The position numbers and the translations under genes are program-made. Under the pieces are notes generated by a model that ran no database searches, was not told the DNA's origin, and was given only the letters and a program-made list of their open reading frames with translations. Source: Empedobacter stercoris (GTDB lineage Bacteria > Bacteroidota > Bacteroidia > Flavobacteriales > Weeksellaceae). From it: a stretch of DNA of 64,000 nucleotides. Shown one piece after another: positions 17,722 to 26,865 of the stretch. Position 1 is the first letter of the stretch. Each line of letters begins with the position of its first letter. The DNA lies in NCBI RefSeq assembly GCF_965137335.1, contig NZ_CBCRZD010000007.1; one strand, given 5' to 3'.

Positions 17722-18594
17722 ATGAACACAAAAAATATAGAAGCGGTTATCGCTCCAAGAGAGCCTCATTTCGTAGGAGATGGATTTAGAGTTCATAACT
17801 TTATTCCGAGCGGTTATCATTTAGACATGAGAAGAATGGATCCTTTTATTATGTTGGATTACAATTCAAAATTTGATTTTCTTGCAACGGACAAACCAAA
17901 AGGTGTTGGTGTACATCCGCATCGTGGTTTCGAAACCGTAACAATCGCTTATCAAGGAAGTGTTTCTCATCATGACAGTGCTGGCGGAGGTGGAACAATT
18001 CATCAAGGCGATGTACAATGGATGACAGCTGCGTCAGGAGTTTTACACAAAGAATATCATGCAGAAGAGTTTTACAAAAAAGGAGGAATTTTTCAAATGG
18101 TTCAATTATGGGTAAATCTCCCTGCAAAGGATAAAATGAGTGCGCCTAAATATCAAGCCATTGCACACAAAGATATTCCAACTGTTGAAGTTGAAAATGG
18201 ATTTGTAGAAGTTATAGCTGGTGAATATAACCAAGCAAAAGGTGCTGCATCTACTTTTTCTCCTGTTCATATGTTGAATGCAAAATTAAATGAAGGTGGA
18301 AAAGCGAATTTTAATTTTCCATCACATTACAATACGATCTTATTAGTTATAGAAGGAGAAGTAAAAGTGAATAATCAAGAAATTGTTCCAACAGATCATT
18401 TGTTATTGTTTACTAATGAAGGAGAAGATTTTACAATCGAAGCGACTGAAAGTAGTGTGGTACTTATTTTGAGTGGAGAACCTCTAAATGAGCCAATCGC
18501 ATCATACGGTCCATTTGTAATGAATACACAAGAACAAATTCGTGAAGCATTTGACGATTACAATCACGGTAAATTTGGTACATTAGAAAATTAA
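17722..18594 (+). CDS. Pirin family protein
   Basis: 290 residues, typical for a two-cupin pirin. The N-terminal cupin carries the metal ligands: GVHPHRGFETVTIAYQGSV gives the two His, and VQWMTAASGVLHKEYHAEE gives the His/Glu pair. The C-terminal cupin (about 165-280) lacks a full ligand set, as usual. Bacterial pirins include quercetin 2,3-dioxygenases and redox-linked regulators; which applies here cannot be told. A small GNAT gene follows after 24 nt, and the pair ends at a shared convergent terminator. Confidence 0.93.
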   Translation: MNTKNIEAVIAPREPHFVGDGFRVHNFIPSGYHLDMRRMDPFIMLDYNSKFDFLATDKPKGVGVHPHRGFETVTIAYQGSVSHHDSAGGGGTIHQGDVQWMTAASGVLHKEYHAEEFYKKGGIFQMVQLWVNLPAKDKMSAPKYQAIAHKDIPTVEVENGFVEVIAGEYNQAKGAASTFSPVHMLNAKLNEGGKANFNFPSHYNTILLVIEGEVKVNNQEIVPTDHLLLFTNEGEDFTIEATESSVVLILSGEPLNEPIASYGPFVMNTQEQIREAFDDYNHGKFGTLEN

Positions 18595-18618
18595 ATATTC
18601 AACTTAAAAATATATTAG

Positions 18619-18903
18619 ATGGAAATTAAACAAATTGATGATAAAAAAAATGGTGCTTTTGTCGTTTTAGATGGCGATAAAAAAGCTGGAGAAATGAGTT
18701 ATGTTTGGGCTGGAGATGATAAAATTATCATCGATCATACAGAAGTTGATGAAGCTTATGGCGGACAAGGTATTGGTAAAAAAGCTTTTTTAGCTTTAGT
18801 CGATTGGGTGAAAAAAGAAAATATCAAAGTAATTCCTTTATGTCCTTTTGCAAAAGCACAATTTGATAAAAACACAGAAATTAGAGATGTTTTATCTCAA
18901 TAA
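18619..18903 (+). CDS. Small GNAT-like N-acetyltransferase (YidJ/CG type)
   Basis: 94 residues, the usual length for the short acetyltransferase family PF14542. The acetyl-CoA loop motif GQGIGKKAFLALVDWVKKEN is followed by the hallmark IPLCPFAKAQFDK. The N-terminus (GAFVVLDGDKKAGEMSYVW) forms the first strands. The substrate is unknown. It is probably co-transcribed with the pirin gene. Confidence 0.88.
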   Translation: MEIKQIDDKKNGAFVVLDGDKKAGEMSYVWAGDDKIIIDHTEVDEAYGGQGIGKKAFLALVDWVKKENIKVIPLCPFAKAQFDKNTEIRDVLSQ

Positions 18904-18930
18904 AAAGGAACTCGATTTAGAGTTCCTTTT
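18904..18930. terminator. Bidirectional terminator between convergent genes
   Basis: The stem AAAGGAACTC/GAGTTCCTTT (18904-18913 with 18920-18929) is flanked by an A-run on the left and a T-run on the right. It can end both the pirin-GNAT transcript and the gamma-glutamyltransferase transcript. Confidence 0.85.
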
Positions 18931-18935
18931 TGTTT

Positions 18936-20603
18936 TTAATATCCTATTGCTTTATCATCTCCTCGTGGATCTGCGCCTGCTTGATATGTCCCGTCAGTAT
19001 TAACTAATATTCCATCTACTCGCCCATAAGGTTTACGTTCTTTCAAAACATAACCTTTTTGTTTTAACGATTCGCGAACGTTTTCTGAAATTGCATTTGG
19101 TTCATAATCGATTTGATCTGGTAACCATTGATGATGAAACCGTGGTGCAGCAACAGCTTCTTGCATCGTCATTCCGAAATCAACAACATTTATAATTGCT
19201 TGAAAAACCGAAGTAATAATCGTAGAACCTCCAGGAGTTCCCACAACCATAAACAATTTACCGTCTTTTTCTAAAATAGAAGGCGTCATCGAGCTTAACA
19301 TTCTTTTCGAAGGTTCAATTGCATTTGCTTTTCCTCCAACTAAACCATATAAATTTGGTGTTCCTGGTTTTACAGAAAAATCATCCATCTCATCATTCAA
19401 CAAAAATCCAGCACCTTCCACAACCACCAAAGAACCATACGAATTGTTTAAGGTTGTTGTGACAGAAGCGGCGTTTCCTTCTTTGTCAACAATTACATAA
19501 TGCGTAGTTTCCATCGATTCTTTTCCAAATATTTCTCCCGCTTTAATTGCTGAACTTGGTGTTGCTTTATCAAACGAAAAATCTTTCATTCGATTTACAT
19601 TATAACTTTTATCTAACAATTGTTTTTGCGGAACTTTTATAAAATCTGGATCACCTAAATGTTCTGCACGATCTGCATAAACACGACGCTCAGCTTCTAC
19701 CATCACTTGCATTGTAGAATCTGCTTGAAATCCCCATTTATGAATAGGATAATCTTCGATAGATTGAAACAACGAAACCAATGCAATTCCTCCACTTGAT
19801 GGCGGCGGCATCGAAATCACTTTAAGACCTTTATAATTTCCAGAAACTGGCGTTCTCCAAACCGATTGATATTGTTTTAAATCTTCGTGTGAAATAATTC
19901 CATTTCCCCGTTTCATTTCTTTTACAATTAAATCAGCCGTTTTTCCTTCATAAAAACCAGCGCGACCTTTTTGTTGAATCAGTTTTAATGTATTTGCTAA
20001 TTCTTTTTGAACCAATAGATCTCCTTCTTTCCAAGAAGCTTTTGCAGTTAAAGCATTTATTTTTGAATTATATTTAACAAAATCGTCATACTTATTTGTC
20101 AATTCACTTGCTTGTTGCTTCGTAATTTTAAATCCTTTTTGAGCTAAATCAATTGCAGGTTGTACTAATTCTTTCCAATTTAATTGTCCATATTTCTCGT
20201 GCGCTTTTACCATTCCATCTACAGTTCCAGGAACTCCTGCAGCAAATTGTCCATACAAACTAAGATCAGTAATTGCATTCCCATCTTTATCCCAATACAT
20301 ATCTTCGGTCGCTTTTAAAGGTGCTTTTTCACGATAATCTAACGCATCTGTTTTTCCTTTTGCATCTCGGTAAACCAAAAATCCGCCACCACCAATATTT
20401 CCTGCATTTGGGTAAACAACAGCCAAAGCAAACTGAACTGCAACAGAGGCGTCAATTGCATTTCCTCCTTTTTTTAGGATTTCTACTCCAACTTTTGAAG
20501 CTTCGGGATGCGCAGTCACCACCACTCCATTTTTATAAGATTCTTGCGCATTTAGTTGAATAATGGCAAAGAACGAAATTATTATAAATGATATTTTTTT
20601 CAT
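18936..20603 (-). CDS. ggt: Gamma-glutamyltransferase
   Basis: 555 residues with signal peptide MKKISFIIISFFAIIQLNAQ. It cleaves and transfers the gamma-glutamyl group of glutathione in the periplasm. It should self-process before the nucleophilic Thr of ETTHYVIVDKEGNAASVTTT (near residue 367). Other family marks are GGNAIDASVAVQFALAVVYP, GNIGGGGFLVYRD, DYREKAP, MPPPSSGGIALV, LNNSYGSLVVV, GFLLNDEMDDFSVKPG and the oxyanion GTPGGSTIITSV. The upstream TonB receptor gene lies on the same strand but 75 nt away. Confidence 0.96.
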   Translation of the reverse strand: MKKISFIIISFFAIIQLNAQESYKNGVVVTAHPEASKVGVEILKKGGNAIDASVAVQFALAVVYPNAGNIGGGGFLVYRDAKGKTDALDYREKAPLKATEDMYWDKDGNAITDLSLYGQFAAGVPGTVDGMVKAHEKYGQLNWKELVQPAIDLAQKGFKITKQQASELTNKYDDFVKYNSKINALTAKASWKEGDLLVQKELANTLKLIQQKGRAGFYEGKTADLIVKEMKRGNGIISHEDLKQYQSVWRTPVSGNYKGLKVISMPPPSSGGIALVSLFQSIEDYPIHKWGFQADSTMQVMVEAERRVYADRAEHLGDPDFIKVPQKQLLDKSYNVNRMKDFSFDKATPSSAIKAGEIFGKESMETTHYVIVDKEGNAASVTTTLNNSYGSLVVVEGAGFLLNDEMDDFSVKPGTPNLYGLVGGKANAIEPSKRMLSSMTPSILEKDGKLFMVVGTPGGSTIITSVFQAIINVVDFGMTMQEAVAAPRFHHQWLPDQIDYEPNAISENVRESLKQKGYVLKERKPYGRVDGILVNTDGTYQAGADPRGDDKAIGY

Positions 20604-20678
20604 AAAATCGATTTAAACAAAAATACCAAACCTCTATCAACAGCAATAAAGATCTGGTAAAATAATAAACTATTTCAA

Positions 20679-23480
20679 TTATAAACTTAATGATAATCGT
20701 GCAAAGGCGAATCGTCCTCCTGTGCCGAATTGTTGTCCTGTACGTGAATACACAAAGTATCCAGCACCTCTATTTCCTCCAATTTTAGTTTCATCAGGAT
20801 AGATATCAAACAAATTATTTGCACCAATAGTTAACGAAATATTTTTGTTGAATGCATAGCCAAAACTCAAATCAGTTACGACTTTTGCACTATATGTTTG
20901 TGCATCTTCAATTGTATTTGTTGCGGCGTCTACTTCCCCAAAATATACATTACGTAAATACACATTCCATTTATCAAGCGAATAATTCAATGATAAATTA
21001 ACTTTTGTACGAGGAACTGCAGATTCTAAATATGTACGACTTGAACGATCAAAATAAGTAGATTCTTTTCCTCTTAGTAATTCAGAGGCATGCACTTCTC
21101 CCACCACATTTGTTTTGCTAAATGTGGCTGATAGATCTCCTCGTAATTTTCCTAAACCCAAACGATCTTGATACGTTAAAACAATATCTAACCCTCTTGT
21201 TTCTGTATCAATTGCATTTGCAAAGAAGCGTGCAGAAGTAGCATTTGCTTGTTGTAACAATTCATAAATTTCTTTGTCCTGATCAGAAGCTGAAGAAGAA
21301 TTACTTCCAGTAAAAGCACCTGTATAAATTACGCGATCATCAATTCTAATAAAATATCCATCAACACTAAATTTAAACTTACCCCAATTCGCCGTAACTC
21401 CAGCCGAAATACTTTTTGATTTTTCTTCATTCAATTGTGGTATTCCTAATAATTTCGCAGCGCGACTATCATTTGTAAATGTTCCAGAATTTGAAATAGT
21501 ACCATCTAAAAATAAACTTGATGTTGCACTAAAATATAGTTGATGTAATGATGGTGCTCTGAATCCAGTACTCACTGCAGCTCTTAATACATAATCTCCT
21601 AATTTGTATCGTGTTGATATTTTTCCATTTAACGTCGAACCAAAATCTGAATAATTTTCATAACGAAGTGCAGCTGCTACTAAAAAGTCTTTTGTAAAAT
21701 TGAACTCTGTATCCAAATATGTGGCTATAGAATGGCGATTTGCATTCACTTCATTCGCTGGTAAAAAGCCAGGAAATGCTTGAGCTCCTCCTGCTAAAGG
21801 TGTTCCATTCGCAGCAAATAATGTATTGATATTTCCATTAAAATCTGGAATATAAATTGGAATACCGTTTCCATCCTCACCAATCTGTCTTACTTTTCCG
21901 TAGTTTGCATATGATGCTTCTTCACCTCCTACAATTTGATAATTTTCGTAACGGAATTCACCTCCAAATGCAACATTAATTCCGGCTAAAGCATTATCAA
22001 AAAAACGTGTAAAATCTAAATTAGTTGTATTTTGAGTAAAGCGATATCCCCCCGCTTCGAAAGATGTTGGAGACGAATCTATCATCGATGCATTTACTGT
22101 ATTCTTTACCCCAAAGTCGATCGTATTATTTCCATATGTATTCGAAAAATCGACTTTCCACTCGCTAATTTCACTACGAATTCCTGCTGCTAAAGAACGA
22201 TCATAATTATTCGTTTCAATCAAAGGCAAATATCCATTCGGAAAAATAGAAGCTACTGTTTGATGTAACTGTGCAGGTTGACGACGAAAAGCAGCCGATT
22301 CACCTGAACGGTAATTTAGACCTCCAAAAGCATAAATTTCGGTTTTATCTGAAACGGGAAAAAGTGAATTAATAAACACTGCTCCCCCTTCATTTTTTGA
22401 TTGTCCAATACGTGAAACATAATCTGCACGTGTTTCACCACGACGTGCTAATTCTTCATCTGTAATATCAATACCCGTAGGAGTTGGGTATAAATCAGGG
22501 CGATTATAGTCAGAAAAAATTGTTCCTGTAAATTCCTTTTGACGATTAAATGGCTGACGATTGTCGTACGAACCAGCAACATTTACAAATCCACCTTTTT
22601 CACCAACTTTTACTCCATAATTAACATTCGCTTGAAATGTTTCACCATCAAAATTATCTTCAGCATTTTTCGAAAGATTTCCTCCGTACGAAATAGAGGC
22701 ACGTAATTTATCCATCGAATCTTCTAATACAATATTGATCACACCAGCTATTGCATCAGAGCCATATTGAGCAGCCGCTCCATCGCGAAGAATCTCTATT
22801 CGTTTGATTGCAGAAGTTGGAATGGCATTTAGATCTGTTCCGACAGAACCTTTTCCAAATGATCCGTTGATGTTAACCAAAGATGTTGTATGACGACGTT
22901 TTCCATTAATTAAAACTAAAACCTGATCGGGTCCTAAACCTCTTAAAGATGCAGGATCAATATGATCTGTACCATCAGAAATAACTTGTGTATTTGAGCT
23001 AAAAGAAGGTGCAACATAGTTCAAGATTTGGTTTAAAGAAACTTGTCCCACATCTTTTGTCACCTCTTTGATATCGATCACATCGATTGGTGTTGACGAG
23101 TCTAATTGCGTGCGTCCTGTACTACGAGAACCAACCAATACAACTTCACTAAGGTCTGTTTCTGAATGAATAGGTTCTATAAAGAAATCCAACAAAACTT
23201 CATTCTCATCTATCACATTAATCGTTTGCGATACACTTGGTTCTCCTATTTTATTTATAATGATTTCGTATTTACCAGGTTCGAGAACGAATTGATATAA
23301 ACCATTTGCATCTGTTGTTGTTGAAATATTCGTTCCTTTTACATTTACAGTTGCATGATCAATAGGTCCATTTATATCCTCAACTATACCTGAGACTTTT
23401 GTTTGGGCAAATAAAAATGTTCCTCCGAATAATGTAGTAAAAAAAAATATTTTTTTGAGCGAGTTGATTTTCTTGTTCAT
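20679..23480 (-). CDS. TonB-dependent outer membrane receptor
   Basis: 933 residues: signal peptide (to about 26), a carboxypeptidase-like regulatory domain (28-110), a plug domain (about 125-240, with DPASLRGLGPDQVLVLINGK, IPTSAIKRIEILRDGAAAQY and GSDAIAGVINIVLE), then a 22-strand-type barrel ending in FAFARLSLSL. It is not a SusC protein: it lacks the SusC signature and is shorter. Ligand unknown; the N-terminal extension differs from classical siderophore receptors. It lies upstream of ggt on the same strand, so uptake of a product of peptide or glutathione breakdown is possible but unproven. Confidence 0.92.
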   Translation of the reverse strand: MNKKINSLKKIFFFTTLFGGTFLFAQTKVSGIVEDINGPIDHATVNVKGTNISTTTDANGLYQFVLEPGKYEIIINKIGEPSVSQTINVIDENEVLLDFFIEPIHSETDLSEVVLVGSRSTGRTQLDSSTPIDVIDIKEVTKDVGQVSLNQILNYVAPSFSSNTQVISDGTDHIDPASLRGLGPDQVLVLINGKRRHTTSLVNINGSFGKGSVGTDLNAIPTSAIKRIEILRDGAAAQYGSDAIAGVINIVLEDSMDKLRASISYGGNLSKNAEDNFDGETFQANVNYGVKVGEKGGFVNVAGSYDNRQPFNRQKEFTGTIFSDYNRPDLYPTPTGIDITDEELARRGETRADYVSRIGQSKNEGGAVFINSLFPVSDKTEIYAFGGLNYRSGESAAFRRQPAQLHQTVASIFPNGYLPLIETNNYDRSLAAGIRSEISEWKVDFSNTYGNNTIDFGVKNTVNASMIDSSPTSFEAGGYRFTQNTTNLDFTRFFDNALAGINVAFGGEFRYENYQIVGGEEASYANYGKVRQIGEDGNGIPIYIPDFNGNINTLFAANGTPLAGGAQAFPGFLPANEVNANRHSIATYLDTEFNFTKDFLVAAALRYENYSDFGSTLNGKISTRYKLGDYVLRAAVSTGFRAPSLHQLYFSATSSLFLDGTISNSGTFTNDSRAAKLLGIPQLNEEKSKSISAGVTANWGKFKFSVDGYFIRIDDRVIYTGAFTGSNSSSASDQDKEIYELLQQANATSARFFANAIDTETRGLDIVLTYQDRLGLGKLRGDLSATFSKTNVVGEVHASELLRGKESTYFDRSSRTYLESAVPRTKVNLSLNYSLDKWNVYLRNVYFGEVDAATNTIEDAQTYSAKVVTDLSFGYAFNKNISLTIGANNLFDIYPDETKIGGNRGAGYFVYSRTGQQFGTGGRFAFARLSLSL

Positions 23481-23670
23481 TTTCTATCATTTTAAAATCT
23501 ATCTAATTTATAGACTTTATAGATTACAAAACAAATGTTTCTTAAATAAAATAAAAGAAAACTTAAATTAACTGTTAAACACAGATATTCTTCTAAAAAT
23601 ACAGCGTTTTACAGAATATTATTCTACTTATTTTATAGAGTTAGAATAGTTAAATAAATTTAATGCATAA

Positions 23671-23699
23671 AAAAAGGAGCTCTAATTGAGCTCCTTTTT
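23671..23699 (-). terminator. Terminator of the rimP-nusA-infB operon
   Basis: A perfect 12-bp stem AAAAAGGAGCTC/GAGCTCCTTTTT (23671-23682 with 23688-23699) with a TAATT loop lies 23 nt past the infB stop. It is symmetric, so it can also block traffic from the other side. The rest of 23481-23721 is AT-rich with nothing else recognised. Confidence 0.85.
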
Positions 23700-23721
23700 A
23701 AGATTATTTCTAAAAAATTGA

Positions 23722-26700
23722 TTATTTCAATTTCTTTTTAACTTCTACAGTTTCGTATGCTTCGATGATATCATTTACTTGAATATCATTAAAGTTTTTA
23801 ATGTTAAGACCACATTCGTAACCTTTGTTCACTTCTTTCACGTCATCTTTGAAACGTTTCAATGAAGCTAATTCACCATCATGAATTACAACACCATCGC
23901 GGATAATACGAACTTTAGAGCTTCTATAAACTTTACCGTCCAATACCATACATCCTGCAATTGTACCAACTTTCGTCACTTTGAATGTTTCACGAACTTC
24001 AATATTACCCGTTACTTGCTCTTTCAACTCTGGAGATAACATACCTTCCATTGCTTCTTTGATTTCTTCAATCGCAGCATAGATAATAGAATAAGTTCTG
24101 ATTTCTACTTCTTCTTTATCAGCAATTTCACGAGCAGATACACCTGGGCGAACATTAAATCCGATAATAATTGCATCAGAAGCAGATGCTAACAATACGT
24201 CAGATTCTGTAATTTGTCCAACACCTTTATGTAAGATGTTAACAATAATCTCCTCTGTAGAAAGTTTTTGTAATGAGTCTGTTAATGCTTCAACAGAACC
24301 ATCCACGTCTCCTTTCAAGATAATATTTAATTCTTTAAAGTCTCCTAAAGCAATACGACGTCCAATTTCATCAAGTGTGATGTGTTTTTGTGTACGAATA
24401 GTTTGCTCACGTTGTAATTGATCTCTACGAGATGCAATTTGTTTCGCTTCGCGTTCATCTTCGTAAACTTTAAACTTGTCACCTGCAGTTGGAGCTCCGT
24501 CTAAACCTAAAATTGTAACTGGAGTAGATGGACCGGCAACTTTAACGTTATTTCCTCTTTCATCTAATAATGCACGAACTTTACCATGGTGAGATCCTGC
24601 TAATACATAATCACCAATGTGTAATGTACCCGTTTGTACAATTATAGTCGAAACATATCCACGTCCTTTATCTAATGCAGCTTCTACAACTGTACCAGAT
24701 GCTTTACGTTTTGGATTTGCTTTAAGATCTAATACTTCAGCTTCTAATAAAACTTTTTCTAATAAATCGTCAACTCCTAAACCAGATTTAGCTGAAATCT
24801 CTTGAGATTGATAAGTACCACCCCAATCTTCAACTAATAAGTTCATTTGAGCTAATTGCTCTTTTACTTTTTCTGGATTAGCTGCTGGTTTATCAACCTT
24901 ATTGATTGCGAATACCATTGGTACTCCTGCTGCTTGTGCGTGAGAAATTGCTTCACGTGTTTGTGGCATGATTTGGTCATCAGCAGCAATCACAATAATT
25001 GCAATATCCGTTACTTGTGCACCACGAGCACGCATCGCTGTAAAGGCTTCGTGACCTGGTGTATCTAAAAATGCTACACGTTTACCACTTGGTAATGTTA
25101 CGTTGTACGCTCCAATATGTTGTGTAATACCTCCTGACTCACCAGCAATTACGTTTGCTTTACGAACATAATCTAATAAAGATGTTTTACCGTGGTCAAC
25201 GTGTCCCATTACAGTTACGATTGGCGCGCGAGTTACTAAATCTTCTTCATTATCGATTTCTTCTTCTTCCGTTGAGATTTCTTCTTCAGCATTAGCAAAT
25301 TCTGCTTCGAATCCGAAATCATCAGCAACTAACTGAATTGTATCAGCTTCAAGACGTTGGTTCATGGTAACCATGATACCCAAAGACATACATGCTGAAA
25401 TAACTTCTGTAACAGAAACATCCATTAACGAAGCTAATTCGTTAACCGTTACAAATTCTGTTACATGTAAAGTTTTGTCCATGTCCATTGCTTCCTGCTC
25501 TTGCTCAGCAAACTCACGACGTTCTTTACGTTTATCTCTTCTGTGTTTAGCCCCTTTAGATCCTTTTCCTTTATTCGTAAGTTTATCTAAAGTGTCTTTA
25601 ATTTGTTTTTTAACATCTTCGTCAGAAAGTTCTACTTGAGGAACTCTTGGCCCACGGTTATTACCGCCTCTAAAGTTTCCACCTCCTTGACGGTTTCCAC
25701 CTTGACCTTGACGATTTCCACCTCCTTGTCCACCTTGGCGATTACCACCTCCTTGTCCTTGACGGTTGTTATTATTTCCTCCTCCGTGGTTATTGTTTCC
25801 ACCTTGGCGGTTGTTATTGTTTCCTCCTCCGTGACTATTGTTTCCACCTTGGCGGTTGTTATTGTTTCCTCCGTTTTCACCAGCTTTTGCTACATCTTCT
25901 GGTTTAACGTTTTTCTGGATACGTTTGCGCTTTTTCTTGTCAGCAGCGTTATTAGCACCTTTCTGATTCCCCTTTTTATCATCAGATTTTTTCTTATCAA
26001 ATTTAGATAAGTCAATCTTTGCACCTGTAAAATTAGGTCCATCTAGTTTTGTGTAGACAGTTTCAATTTTTTGAGGTTCTACTGCTACTACGTCTTCAAT
26101 TTCTTCTTTCTTCACTTCAGGCTTCGCTTCCGTTTTTACTTCAGGCTTTTTAACCTCTTCCACCTTTTTAGGTTCTTCTTTCTTCACCTCTTTTTTAACT
26201 TCCACTTTCGGTGCTTCCGCCTTTTTAGGTTCTGTTTGCTCTTTTTTAGGAGCTGGAGAATCTTGCTTTTTAGGTTTACCTGTATTATTTATTTTATCAA
26301 GATCAATCACTTTAATCACTTTTGGACCTTTAGTTTCCTCTCTTGATTCAGTTTTCTTTTCAGCTTTTGGAGCTTCTTCTTTCTTGATTTCTTCTTTTTT
26401 CACTTCTTCCTTCACCTGAGGTTTTACCTCTTTGGCTTTCGGTTTTAAAGCATCTAAGTCTATTTTACCAACAGTCTTTGGCCCTTCCAATTCAACCTTA
26501 GTCGTTTCGATCATTTCAGGTTTCTTTTCAACTGGTTTTTCAGTAGCAGCTTTTGCTTCTGCTTCTTTCTTTTCAGCTGCTTTGATTTCTGAAATTTTGT
26601 TAATGACTACTTCACCGGAAGCTTGCTTTTGTTTAGCATCAGATCGGAATTCATTAACTAAAATATCGTAAGTTGGCACATCGATTTTAGAGTTCGGATT

Positions 26701-26802
26701 TTTCTCTACAGTTTTACCTTTCCCTTCTAAAAAGTCAACAGCTCTATCTATTGATATATTTAATTCTTTTAATACTTTACTTAATCTTATTGTTTCCGAC
26801 AT
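23722..26802 (-). CDS. infB: Translation initiation factor IF-2
   Basis: 1026 residues. It brings initiator tRNA to the 30S subunit and drives subunit joining with GTP. The N-terminus has an IF2-N helical piece (MSETIRLSKVLKELNISIDR), followed by a long Lys/Glu/Pro/Val-rich linker (about 65-300), an Asn/Gly/Arg/Gln repeat (about 310-385), a second IF2-N domain (about 450-510) and the G domain: GHVDHGKTS near residue 530, DTPGHEAFTAMRARG and NKVDKP. Domains II-IV complete the C-terminus. The extended linker explains the length. Last gene of rimP-nusA-infB. Confidence 0.98.
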   Translation of the reverse strand: MSETIRLSKVLKELNISIDRAVDFLEGKGKTVEKNPNSKIDVPTYDILVNEFRSDAKQKQASGEVVINKISEIKAAEKKEAEAKAATEKPVEKKPEMIETTKVELEGPKTVGKIDLDALKPKAKEVKPQVKEEVKKEEIKKEEAPKAEKKTESREETKGPKVIKVIDLDKINNTGKPKKQDSPAPKKEQTEPKKAEAPKVEVKKEVKKEEPKKVEEVKKPEVKTEAKPEVKKEEIEDVVAVEPQKIETVYTKLDGPNFTGAKIDLSKFDKKKSDDKKGNQKGANNAADKKKRKRIQKNVKPEDVAKAGENGGNNNNRQGGNNSHGGGNNNNRQGGNNNHGGGNNNNRQGQGGGNRQGGQGGGNRQGQGGNRQGGGNFRGGNNRGPRVPQVELSDEDVKKQIKDTLDKLTNKGKGSKGAKHRRDKRKERREFAEQEQEAMDMDKTLHVTEFVTVNELASLMDVSVTEVISACMSLGIMVTMNQRLEADTIQLVADDFGFEAEFANAEEEISTEEEEIDNEEDLVTRAPIVTVMGHVDHGKTSLLDYVRKANVIAGESGGITQHIGAYNVTLPSGKRVAFLDTPGHEAFTAMRARGAQVTDIAIIVIAADDQIMPQTREAISHAQAAGVPMVFAINKVDKPAANPEKVKEQLAQMNLLVEDWGGTYQSQEISAKSGLGVDDLLEKVLLEAEVLDLKANPKRKASGTVVEAALDKGRGYVSTIIVQTGTLHIGDYVLAGSHHGKVRALLDERGNNVKVAGPSTPVTILGLDGAPTAGDKFKVYEDEREAKQIASRRDQLQREQTIRTQKHITLDEIGRRIALGDFKELNIILKGDVDGSVEALTDSLQKLSTEEIIVNILHKGVGQITESDVLLASASDAIIIGFNVRPGVSAREIADKEEVEIRTYSIIYAAIEEIKEAMEGMLSPELKEQVTGNIEVRETFKVTKVGTIAGCMVLDGKVYRSSKVRIIRDGVVIHDGELASLKRFKDDVKEVNKGYECGLNIKNFNDIQVNDIIEAYETVEVKKKLK
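25655..25872 (-). repeat. Tandem Asn/Gly-rich coding repeat inside infB
   Basis: Two 15-residue units (NNNNRQGGNNSHGGG and NNNNRQGGNNNHGGG, 45 bp each) are followed by shorter relatives (NNNNRQGQGGG, NRQGGQGGG, NRQGQGG, NRQGGG). The DNA is nearly identical between units, so copy number may vary between strains by slippage. It lies in the disordered linker, is in frame throughout and is not a CRISPR. Confidence 0.9.
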
Positions 26803-26865
26803 ATGAAGCTAATCTCTTATTTTATTGTTTGCAAATGTATGAATTGTTTATGACTTGAGTATGAA

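Noticed and set aside
25655..25872. Regular spaced repeats that might look like a CRISPR array
   Set aside because: The units are contiguous, in frame within infB, of mixed length, and there are no spacers or cas genes.
25603..26010. Long open frames on the plus strand opposite the IF-2 repeats
   Set aside because: They are shadows of the repetitive infB coding sequence; composition (Ser/Thr/Val runs) follows from the antisense of the Asn/Gly and Lys/Glu codons.
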